The position numbers and the translations under genes were made by a program. Below, one piece after another: positions 1-5,141 of a DNA stretch of 5,359 nt. The DNA lies in assembly GCA_005879775.1 (NCBI GenBank), contig VBJX01000084.1:1-5359 (forward strand), given 5' to 3'. The notes under the pieces are model-generated. The model was not told the DNA's origin. It saw only the letters and a program-made list of their open reading frames with translations, and did not search any database. Each line of letters begins with the position of its first letter. Within the stretch, counting starts at the first letter, position 1. The stretch is from Chloroflexota bacterium (GTDB lineage: Bacteria > Chloroflexota > Limnocylindria > QHBO01).

Positions 1-1
1 A

Positions 2-430
2 GTGGTTGGGGCGGCCGACGGTGAGCACCACCTCAAGGTGATCCTGGAGACAGGCGAGCTCGAGACCTACGACAACGTGCGGCGCGCCTCGGTCCTCGCC
101 ATGGCCGCCGGCGCCGACTTCATCAAGACCAGCACCGGCAAGGTGCAGCCGGCCTCCACGCTGCCGGTGACCCTGGTCATGCTCGAGGCGATCCGCGATT
201 TCTATGCCCAGACCGGGCGCGCGGTGGGGATGAAGCCGGCCGGCGGGATCCGCACCTCGCGCGAGGCGATCAGCTACCTGACCGTCCTGTACGAGACCCT
301 GGGACCCGACTGGATGACGCCGGATCGCTTCCGCTTCGGCGCCTCCACCCTCCTCAACGACCTGCTCATGCAGATCCGCAAGGAGCGCAGCGGCCGCTAC
401 TCGGGGAGCGACTACTTCACCATCGACTAG
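2..430 (+). CDS. deoC: Deoxyribose-phosphate aldolase, C-terminal part (5' end outside window)
   Basis: DeoC (EC 4.1.2.4) is a cytosolic class I aldolase that reversibly cleaves 2-deoxy-D-ribose 5-phosphate into glyceraldehyde 3-phosphate and acetaldehyde during deoxynucleoside catabolism. The visible 142 residues carry the family's two key lysine motifs. FIKTSTGK holds the Schiff-base lysine (codon 125-127, equivalent to E. coli Lys167), and GMKPAGGIR holds the second active-site lysine (codon 233-235, equivalent to Lys201). LKVILETGEL near the left edge and FRFGASTLLNDL near the end are also typical. The spacing and the GRY-containing C-terminus resemble the longer, human-DERA-like subfamily (about 320 residues) more than the 260-residue E. 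coli form. The frame is open to the window edge, so the GTG at position 2 is not a real start, and the catalytic Asp102 equivalent lies outside. The gene ends with TAG, 46 nt before the convergent lipoprotein gene. Confidence 0.96.
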   Translation: MVGAADGEHHLKVILETGELETYDNVRRASVLAMAAGADFIKTSTGKVQPASTLPVTLVMLEAIRDFYAQTGRAVGMKPAGGIRTSREAISYLTVLYETLGPDWMTPDRFRFGASTLLNDLLMQIRKERSGRYSGSDYFTID

Positions 431-439
431 GCCCGATGG

Positions 440-472
440 GCAGCCGGCCGCTCGAAGCGAGCGACCGGCTGC
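440..472. terminator. Hairpin between convergent genes, probable bidirectional terminator
   Basis: The arms 440-454 and 458-472 pair over 14 bp with a single C/A mismatch (448 against 464) and a 3-nt AAG loop. The stem is almost entirely GC. It sits in the 46-nt gap between the deoC stop (430) and the lipoprotein stop (477), where both transcripts need to end. Neither side has a T-tract, so it is not a textbook intrinsic terminator. It may act as a U-less terminator or a 3'-end stabiliser for both transcripts. The pairing is seen directly; the role is inferred. Confidence 0.6.
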
Positions 473-476
473 AGCG

Positions 477-1679
477 CTACGAGGTGAAGGCGAATGTCGC
501 CAGCATGGTCTTGAAGCGCCCGATGTCTGTCGGCTCATAGCCGGGGATGCCGATCCATTGCAGCTCGTACCCCTCGCCGTCGCGCGTGAGCGGCACGTCC
601 ATGAAGAAGACCGACTGACCGTTGCTCTTGCCGTGGAACTCGTACGCGGTGGTTGAGACTCCTGCCACGACGAGCGGCAGGCTGGCATCAGACCGGACGC
701 CGAATTCCTGGGTGGCACCCGAGAGGACGGCGGCCGCCCAGGTCTTCTGATCGAGGGCAGCAGACTCGGCCCCGAGGCCGATCCAGATGCCGGCGGAATT
801 GTCGGGCGCTGCGAAGGAGACACTGACCGCGTTGCCGTCAGCCTGCCAGTCGCCTGGATAGGCGACGCTGAAGTGCTGCTCCTTCGAGCTGTACACCTGC
901 CACACGTCATCGGGAGGCTGCACCGTGATCGGTGTCCCGAAGGTGGTGAACGCCAGGATCATGTCCATCTTGGCGTCCTGTGCTCCGTCGCCCGACCCCT
1001 GCGTCCAGGTCATGCTGAATGCCATTCCCGCCGGCATCCCGTCGTCCTGGGCGTAGAAGCTGACGCTGGCCTTGGGATCGTGGACATCCGGGTCCGAGAT
1101 CCCCAGCGCGGAGGCAGGGACTGAGAGGCCGCCGGGCGCCTGCAGGGAATGCACCTGGTGCCCGGCCAGGGTGACGACCCCGGTGTCGCGCAGGCTTGCG
1201 AGGTGCGCCGTCATCTCTGCGAACGCGCTCGTTCCGGTGCTGCCGGAAGGGGCGGCCGCGTCCTGCAGCCAGGGTCCGTTCTCGGCGCGCGACCAGCTGG
1301 TCCCGTTGACCGTGACCCCGCGGCTGATCGAGCGACTCTCGCCGACGATCGTCGTGATCTGATAGCTGTAGGCGCCCGCGGTGCCGAACGTGTACGAACC
1401 TTCCAGGGTTCCGTGGATGGAGCCGACGTCGAGGGTCCCCGAGACCGTCGAACTGGCGGTCAGCCCATTTGCCAGCCTGCCGACGAAGACGCTGACGAGG
1501 TCGATCGGGGTGGCCGACGGGCTCGGCTCCTGGGTGGGGCTGAGGCTTGGAACAGGCGAGGCGCCGCCGCAGGCGGCGAGGGATGTCACGAGGGCGAGCC
1601 CCATGACGCATGCGATGTGCCAGCTGACCGGCTTCGGGACACGGCCCTGGCCGGACGTTCCGGTTCGTCCAGGTCCCAT
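477..1679 (-). CDS. Secreted two-domain lipoprotein, LprG/LppX-like plus PsbP-like
   Basis: This is a 400-residue predicted lipoprotein of unknown function. After a basic N-terminus (R5, R13, K16), a hydrophobic stretch (about 22-33) leads to the lipobox LAAC with acylated Cys37. A Pro/Ser/Thr-rich linker (about 40-58) follows, so the protein should be tethered to the outer face of the membrane. Residues about 60-255 have the alternating beta-strand character of the LppX/LprAFG family. Residues about 262-400 begin with a HFSVAYPGDW motif typical of PsbP/DUF1795-like domains and end with a short FKTMLATFAF segment. Both domain calls are by eye and tentative. I chose the ATG at 1677-1679 because AAGGAG lies 8 nt upstream; an in-frame ATG at 1712 would add 11 residues and lacks this site. 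The gene is divergent from the sigma factor gene. LprG-like proteins bind lipids or glycolipids, but nothing here identifies a ligand. Confidence 0.85.
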   Translation of the reverse strand: MGPGRTGTSGQGRVPKPVSWHIACVMGLALVTSLAACGGASPVPSLSPTQEPSPSATPIDLVSVFVGRLANGLTASSTVSGTLDVGSIHGTLEGSYTFGTAGAYSYQITTIVGESRSISRGVTVNGTSWSRAENGPWLQDAAAPSGSTGTSAFAEMTAHLASLRDTGVVTLAGHQVHSLQAPGGLSVPASALGISDPDVHDPKASVSFYAQDDGMPAGMAFSMTWTQGSGDGAQDAKMDMILAFTTFGTPITVQPPDDVWQVYSSKEQHFSVAYPGDWQADGNAVSVSFAAPDNSAGIWIGLGAESAALDQKTWAAAVLSGATQEFGVRSDASLPLVVAGVSTTAYEFHGKSNGQSVFFMDVPLTRDGEGYELQWIGIPGYEPTDIGRFKTMLATFAFTS

Positions 1680-1687
1680 GGTGTGAG

Positions 1688-1693
1688 CTCCTT
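1688..1693 (-). promoter_or_regulatory. Ribosome binding site that sets the lipoprotein start
   Basis: Read on the minus strand this is AAGGAG, 8 nt before the ATG at 1677-1679. It is one of the two clear Shine-Dalgarno sites in the window and favours this start over the longer in-frame ATG at 1712. Confidence 0.75.
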
Positions 1694-1823
1694 CCGCATC
1701 TCTTGCCGGCAATCGTCCGGCGTCGTGCGCTCACCCTGGCATCGGGCGCCTTCGGTCTGACTGCGTTGAGACTGCGGGGGAACTGCGGCAAGCTTCTCGA
1801 TGAGTGCGGACGCCGATGGCCCA

Positions 1824-1829
1824 TACAAT
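1824..1829 (+). promoter_or_regulatory. Probable -10 box of the sigma factor gene
   Basis: TACAAT matches the TATAAT consensus at five of six positions, in a region otherwise poor in A and T. It lies 10 nt before the in-frame GTG at 1840, so transcription would start within a few bases of that codon and give a leaderless or nearly leaderless mRNA. No good -35 hexamer is visible 16-18 nt upstream. A GGAACT at 1779-1784 resembles an ECF-type -35 element, but I see no convincing matching -10, so autoregulation is only a possibility. The rest of the 160-nt divergent gap holds no other recognisable signal, and I could not place the lipoprotein promoter. Confidence 0.45.
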
Positions 1830-1839
1830 CCGATCTCAC

Positions 1840-2343
1840 GTGGCGGCCCCCAGGAACGTTCAATACAGCGTGCGACTCCCGCCCTTTCAGTCCCTGGTCG
1901 ATGACCATGCCGCCGAACTGCATCGGTTTCTCATCGCCTGCGTGGGTGGTGACGACGCGGAGGACTGCCTGCAGGAGACGTTCCTTTCCGCGATGCGCGC
2001 CTATCCGCGGCTGAGGCACGCCGACAACCTGCGGGCATGGCTCTACCTGATCGCGCAGCGCAAGGCGACCGATCTGATCCGCCGCCGGCAACGCCATCCG
2101 GCCAGCGACATCGACGGCGTCCCGGACGCCCGGCTCTCCATACCGCCGGCGGGCCTCCCCGACGACGGGCTGTGGGGCGCCGTTCGGCGGCTGCCCGGCA
2201 AGCAGCGAGCGGCGCTGGTGCATCGGTTCGTCTTCGACCTGGCCTATCGCGACGTCGCCGAGCGGATGGGCGTCAGCGAGGAGGCCGCTCGTCAGAACGT
2301 CAGCGCCGGACTGCGCCGGCTGCGCCTGGAGGTATCCCGATGA
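1840..2343 (+). CDS. ECF-type RNA polymerase sigma factor (sigma-70 family)
   Basis: This small alternative sigma factor directs RNA polymerase to a specific promoter set. With the GTG start at 1840 it has 167 residues. Sigma region 2 spans about 16-86, including the DAEDCLQETFLSAMRAY segment and AWLYLIAQRKATDLIRRRQR, the core-binding and -10 recognition part. A Pro-rich linker follows at about 87-109. Region 4 spans about 110-167, with the -35-binding helix-turn-helix at LAYRDVAERMGVSEEAARQNVSAGLRRLR (134-162, seen as two halves around GVSEEA). Region 1.1 and region 3 are absent, as is usual for ECF factors. The start is uncertain. GTG 1804 and ATG 1816 are in frame but lie upstream of or at the -10 box. 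GTG 1870 is a shorter option, with AGGAA 13 nt before it. The stop overlaps the next start as ATGA. No zinc-finger anti-sigma gene lies next to it. Confidence 0.9.
   Translation: MAAPRNVQYSVRLPPFQSLVDDHAAELHRFLIACVGGDDAEDCLQETFLSAMRAYPRLRHADNLRAWLYLIAQRKATDLIRRRQRHPASDIDGVPDARLSIPPAGLPDDGLWGAVRRLPGKQRAALVHRFVFDLAYRDVAERMGVSEEAARQNVSAGLRRLRLEVSR
2328..2332 (+). promoter_or_regulatory. Ribosome binding site for the alkyltransferase
   Basis: GGAGG lies 7 nt before the ATG at 2340, inside the last codons of the sigma factor gene. With the ATGA overlap, it fixes the alkyltransferase start and indicates translational coupling. The same frame stays open upstream to 2037, but that part is only the sigma gene read out of frame. 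Confidence 0.8.
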
Positions 2344-2954
2344 CCGATCTCGAACAACGCCTGGCCGCCCTGCCCGATGGCGGGCCGCAGCTGGACCTGG
2401 ACCGCCTGCAGGCCGAGCTGGCACGCCGGGCGGCCCGAGCCGGGATCCTGGACGTAGCCTATGCCCGCGCCGATTCACCGCTCGGCACCTTGACGGTCTT
2501 CGTCACGCGCCGGGGCGTGGTCCGGGTGGCGTACGAGAACGAGCCCGATGACCTCCTCTTCGAGGAGCTGGCCGCGGTCGTCTCGCCGCGGCTCCTGCGG
2601 GATCCGGGGCGCACCGATGCGGCACGGCGGGAAGTGGAGGACTACTTCGAGGGTCGGCGGCGCACGTTCGACCTGCCGATCGACTGGTCGCTGGTGCACG
2701 GCTTCGCGGTGGGCGTGCTACAGGCCACTGCCCGCGTGCCCTTCGGCGAGGTGAGCAGCTACGGAGACGTGGCAGCGGAGGCCGGGTCGCCGCGGGCCGC
2801 CCGCGCGGCCGGCAACGCCCTCGCCTCGAACCCGATCCCGATCGTCGTGCCCTGCCACCGCATCCTGCACGCTGACGGCGGGCTGGGTGGCTATTCGGGT
2901 GGCCTCGACCGCAAGCGCTTCCTGCTCCGCCTCGAGGGGACGCTGCCCGCCTAG
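2340..2954 (+). CDS. ogt: Methylated-DNA--[protein]-cysteine S-methyltransferase with N-terminal extension
   Basis: This suicide repair protein (EC 2.1.1.63) moves the alkyl group from O6-alkylguanine or O4-alkylthymine in DNA onto its own cysteine. It has 204 residues. The active site IVVPCHRIL places the acceptor at Cys172, followed by His173 and Arg174. The C-terminal DNA-binding domain (about 118-204) shows VPFGEVSSYGDVA, the recognition helix with RAARAAGNAL, the GGLGGYSGG loop, and KRFLLRLEG at the end. A poorly conserved RNase-H-like N-domain covers about 38-117. Ogt and MGMT proteins are usually about 160-180 residues. The surplus is the first ~37 residues, a charged, probably helical segment rich in Leu, Arg, Glu and Ala. 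It lacks Ada's zinc-binding cysteines and any HxxxCxxC anti-sigma motif. The gene is translationally coupled to the ECF sigma gene by ATGA. Its stop lies 16 nt from the convergent membrane protein gene. The symbol ogt is by family; I cannot separate it from other MGMT names. Confidence 0.94.
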   Translation: MTDLEQRLAALPDGGPQLDLDRLQAELARRAARAGILDVAYARADSPLGTLTVFVTRRGVVRVAYENEPDDLLFEELAAVVSPRLLRDPGRTDAARREVEDYFEGRRRTFDLPIDWSLVHGFAVGVLQATARVPFGEVSSYGDVAAEAGSPRAARAAGNALASNPIPIVVPCHRILHADGGLGGYSGGLDRKRFLLRLEGTLPA

Positions 2955-2970
2955 AGCCGCGTGGCGCCAG

Positions 2971-3624
2971 TCACCAGTAGGCGACGACCCGCAGGACCGA
3001 CTCCGCGCCAACGATGAGGATGAGGCCAGCCGCGCCCACGCCGAGGCTGCCCAGGTAGGCGGTCGGGCGTCGTGCCCGATCAAGGAGCAGCAGGGGGACC
3101 AGGATGGCAGCCAGGAGGTCGAAGGCAGCGATCTGGATCGCGCTCCGGGTCAGGTCGATGCCCGTCCAGGCTTCGACCTCGATGAGGCGGTAAGCGGCCT
3201 CGGCCAGCAGCGAGCCGGCGAGAAGCATGGGGCCGATCATCCGCCATCGGCCACCCTCCGCCCAGCCGCCGCCCGCCGCGCCCAGCGCCAGCCCGGAGAC
3301 GACGGCCGCCACCAGCCAGATCACGACCAGAGGACCGATCGCGGCAATGCCGCCGGGCCAGCTCAATGCGCCCGCCACGTAGTACGTACCGACTCCCGCG
3401 ATGAGCGCCAACAGACCGCCGACCGGGCCACGCCTCGTCTCGCCCTGCAAGGCGCCGGCGACGAAGGCAACCACCACCCACGGCCCGATCGCGTTGCCCA
3501 GGGCGACGACCACGTGGAGCACCGTATCCGCCGGCAGCCAATCGGCGCGCGAGCTGAAGAGGCCGAGGGCGATGCCGATCACGAAGGCGAGCGCCAAGCG
3601 GCGCCGACCGTCGGAGAGAGGCAT
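2971..3624 (-). CDS. Multi-pass membrane protein, DUF6518-like, unknown function
   Basis: This is a 217-residue integral membrane protein. Hydrophobic stretches at about 10-24, 34-59, 68-88, 91-117, 129-146, 161-181 and 190-214 suggest six or seven membrane segments joined by short, often Arg-rich loops (ETRRG at 62-66, DRARRP at 182-187). The WVVVAFVAGAL segment, the GTYYVAGAL helix, the Gly-rich LALGAAGGGW turn and the PLLLLDRARR end resemble what I remember of the actinobacterial DUF6518 family. That match is from memory and tentative. I see no catalytic or transport motif and assign no function. The ATG at 3622-3624 is preceded by no Shine-Dalgarno site. The gene shares a 44-nt divergent gap with the aldehyde dehydrogenase and is convergent with the alkyltransferase, with only 16 nt between stops. 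Confidence 0.8.
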   Translation of the reverse strand: MPLSDGRRRLALAFVIGIALGLFSSRADWLPADTVLHVVVALGNAIGPWVVVAFVAGALQGETRRGPVGGLLALIAGVGTYYVAGALSWPGGIAAIGPLVVIWLVAAVVSGLALGAAGGGWAEGGRWRMIGPMLLAGSLLAEAAYRLIEVEAWTGIDLTRSAIQIAAFDLLAAILVPLLLLDRARRPTAYLGSLGVGAAGLILIVGAESVLRVVAYW

Positions 3625-3655
3625 GGCGAGCAGGGTAGCGGACGGGACGCAGGTG

Positions 3656-3661
3656 CATAAT
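3656..3661 (+). promoter_or_regulatory. -10 box of a leaderless promoter for the aldehyde dehydrogenase
   Basis: CATAAT matches TATAAT at five of six positions and ends 7 nt before the GTG start at 3669. RNA polymerase would therefore begin at or next to the first base of the codon. This is the arrangement seen for leaderless genes in Actinobacteria and Deinococcus. No -35 match and no Shine-Dalgarno site are visible. Read on the other strand, GATTAT (3663 to 3658) keeps the important A2 and T6 and would start transcription about 27 nt before the membrane protein ATG, so the same AT-rich patch may serve both directions. Confidence 0.5.
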
Positions 3662-3668
3662 CGGCCGC

Positions 3669-4838
3669 GTGACGCTCACCAAGAAGCCGGAGACCCGGCC
3701 CGCGCCCGCCTCCTGGGGACTGACCAAGCGCGGCGTGCCGTGGGAGTACGCCCCCGCCCCCGAGTCGACCGACCACATCGAGATCCGCCCGGAGTACGGG
3801 CTCTTCATCGACAACCGCTTCGTGCCGAGCCGGCCCAAGGCCACCTTCGACGTCATCAACCCGGCTACCGAGGAGCGGCTGGCCAAGGTCGCAAGAGCCT
3901 CGAAGGCCGATGTCAACCGTGCGGTGGCGGCCGCCCGTCGCGCTCACACGACCGCCTGGTCGCGGCTCCCCGGCAGCGAGCGCGCCAAGTACCTGTACCG
4001 CATCGCGCGGATCATCCAGGAGCGCTCCCGCGAGTTCGCCGTGGTCGAGACGATGAACTCCGGCAAGCCGATCAAGGAGAGCCGCGACGTCGACGTGCCG
4101 CTGGCCGCGGCCCACTTCTTCTATTACGGCGGCTGGGCCGACAAGCTCGACTACGCCTTCCCGGGGCGCCACCCGCGTTCGCTGGGCGTGGCGGCGCAGG
4201 TCATCCCGTGGAACTTCCCGCTCCTGATGCTGGCCTGGAAGATCGCGCCGGCCCTGGCGGCCGGCAACACCGTCATCCTCAAGCCGGCGTCCACCACCCC
4301 GTTGAGCGCCTACCTGTTCGCCGACGTGGTTCGCCAGGCCGACCTGCCACCCGGGGTGGTGAACATCATCACCGGGCCGGGCGAGATCGGGATGGAGCTG
4401 GTGCGCCACCCCGACGTCAACAAGGTGGCGTTCACAGGGTCGACCGCGGTCGGCAAGATGATCGGGCGGGCGGTGGCGGGCAGCCGCAAGAAGCTGACCC
4501 TGGAGCTGGGCGGCAAGGCAGCCAACATCGTCTTCGACGACGCCCCGCTCGACCAGGCGATCGAAGGGATCATCAACGGCATCTACTTCAACCAGGGCGA
4601 GGTCTGCTGCGCCGGCTCGCGCCTGTTCGTACAGGAATCGGTCTACGAGCCGCTTATCGACAAGCTCAAGGCGCGCCTCTCTACGCTCCGCGTGGGCGAT
4701 CCGCTCGACAAGAACACGGACGTGGGCGCCATCAACTCGGCCGGCCAGCTGGCAAAGATCAACGAGCTGGTGCAGTCGGGGATCGACGAGGGCGCCGAGA
4801 TCTTCCAGCCCGACTGCGAGCTCCCCGACCGCGGCTAG
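3669..4838 (+). CDS. Aldehyde dehydrogenase, N-terminal 389 residues as translated
   Basis: This is the part of the broken gene that can still be made from the leaderless GTG. It retains the Rossmann-type NAD-binding domain and most of the catalytic residues. VIPWNFP carries the oxyanion Asn182, LKPAS carries Lys205, and FTGSTAVG (255-262) is the dinucleotide loop. LELGGK carries the general base Glu279, and NQGEVCCAGSR carries the nucleophile Cys313, matching Asn169, Lys192, Glu268 and Cys302 of ALDH2. It lacks the EEIFGPV strand, whose glutamate contacts the nicotinamide ribose, and the C-terminal arm that joins subunits. A stable active enzyme is therefore unlikely. The first ~45 residues form an extension before EYGLFIDNRFV. 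Confidence 0.8.
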   Translation: MTLTKKPETRPAPASWGLTKRGVPWEYAPAPESTDHIEIRPEYGLFIDNRFVPSRPKATFDVINPATEERLAKVARASKADVNRAVAAARRAHTTAWSRLPGSERAKYLYRIARIIQERSREFAVVETMNSGKPIKESRDVDVPLAAAHFFYYGGWADKLDYAFPGRHPRSLGVAAQVIPWNFPLLMLAWKIAPALAAGNTVILKPASTTPLSAYLFADVVRQADLPPGVVNIITGPGEIGMELVRHPDVNKVAFTGSTAVGKMIGRAVAGSRKKLTLELGGKAANIVFDDAPLDQAIEGIINGIYFNQGEVCCAGSRLFVQESVYEPLIDKLKARLSTLRVGDPLDKNTDVGAINSAGQLAKINELVQSGIDEGAEIFQPDCELPDRG

Positions 4839-4859
4839 CAGGAGGAGATCTTCGGCCCG

Positions 4860-5141
4860 GTGCTATCGGTGCTCACCTTCCGGACCCCGGACGAGGCGAT
4901 CGAGAAGGCGAACAACACCCCGTACGGACTGTCGGCGGGGGTCTGGACCGAGAAAGGGAGCCGTATCTTCAAGATGGTCGGCGCCATGAAGGCCGGGGTG
5001 GTGTGGGCCAACACCTTCAACCGCTTCGACCCCACCAGCCCGTTCGGCGGCTACAAGGAATCGGGCTACGGGCGCGAAGGCGGGATCCACGGGCTGGCTG
5101 CCTACCTCGACCTGTCCGCCGACGGCACGAACGGCCGATGA
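4860..5141 (+). CDS. Aldehyde dehydrogenase C-terminal remnant, possible restart
   Basis: This is the distal piece of the same gene, in the same frame as the first part. If translated alone from GTG 4860 it would be 93 residues, covering VLSVLTF, the NNTPYGLSAGVWT segment, WANTFNRF and PFGGYKESGYGREGG up to the C-terminal tail. An AGGAGGAG run (4840-4847), which is really codons for Gln-Glu-Glu, lies 12 nt before this GTG and could by chance allow reinitiation after the TAG. The piece has neither the nucleophile nor a cofactor fold, so it is not an enzyme by itself. I regard it as pseudogene sequence rather than an independent gene. Confidence 0.4.
   Translation: MLSVLTFRTPDEAIEKANNTPYGLSAGVWTEKGSRIFKMVGAMKAGVVWANTFNRFDPTSPFGGYKESGYGREGGIHGLAAYLDLSADGTNGR

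Larger units (their letters stand above)
3669..5141 (+). pseudogene. NAD(P)-dependent aldehyde dehydrogenase, disrupted by internal deletion and TAG stop
   Basis: One continuous frame encodes a full aldehyde dehydrogenase (EC 1.2.1.-) except for TAG at 4836-4838. These cytosolic tetrameric enzymes oxidise aldehydes to acids with NAD(P). Before the stop the protein reads ...ELPDRG, and after it QEEIFGPV. Family members such as human ALDH2 have about 18 residues between these points (roughly Y-F-x-x-P-T-x-F ... I-A); here there is a single codon, the stop. So about 17 codons are missing in frame, and the junction itself spells TAG, as if TA of a Tyr codon was joined to a downstream G. The downstream 100 codons stay well conserved (NNTPYGLSAGVWT, PFGGYKESGYGREGG), so the lesion is recent or an assembly error. 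By position near deoC, acetaldehyde is a plausible substrate, but the sequence does not fix it. Stop-codon readthrough would not restore the missing strand. Confidence 0.85.

Noticed and set aside
1149..1760. A 203-codon plus-strand frame opposite the lipoprotein
   Set aside because: The Arg/Ala/Gly/Asp-rich product has no motif. The minus strand has a signal peptide, a lipobox and a good ribosome site.
1854..1861. GAACGTTC palindrome near the sigma factor start as an operator
   Set aside because: An 8-bp palindrome is expected by chance at this scale, and it lies inside the likely coding region with no second copy seen.
2037..2339. A longer N-terminus for the alkyltransferase reaching back to 2037
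   Set aside because: This part is the sigma gene read in another frame. GGAGG 7 nt before ATG 2340 and the ATGA overlap mark the true start.
907..2478. A 523-codon open frame on the minus strand
   Set aside because: It crosses the lipoprotein in the wrong frame, the divergent gap, the sigma gene and part of the alkyltransferase. Its product is Arg/Pro/Gly-rich with no motif, as expected for antisense frames in GC-rich DNA.
2887..3660. A 257-codon plus-strand frame opposite the membrane protein
   Set aside because: The product is Arg/Asp/Gln-rich with low complexity and no domain, while the minus strand encodes clean membrane helices.
3579..4409. A minus-strand frame over the aldehyde dehydrogenase
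   Set aside because: The plus strand carries unmistakable aldehyde dehydrogenase motifs throughout this stretch. The antisense product has no recognisable feature.
4836..4838. TAG as a recoded sense codon (for example pyrrolysine) in the aldehyde dehydrogenase
   Set aside because: About 17 neighbouring codons are also missing, so decoding the stop would not restore the protein. deoC in the same window ends in TAG, and so do the lipoprotein and the alkyltransferase.
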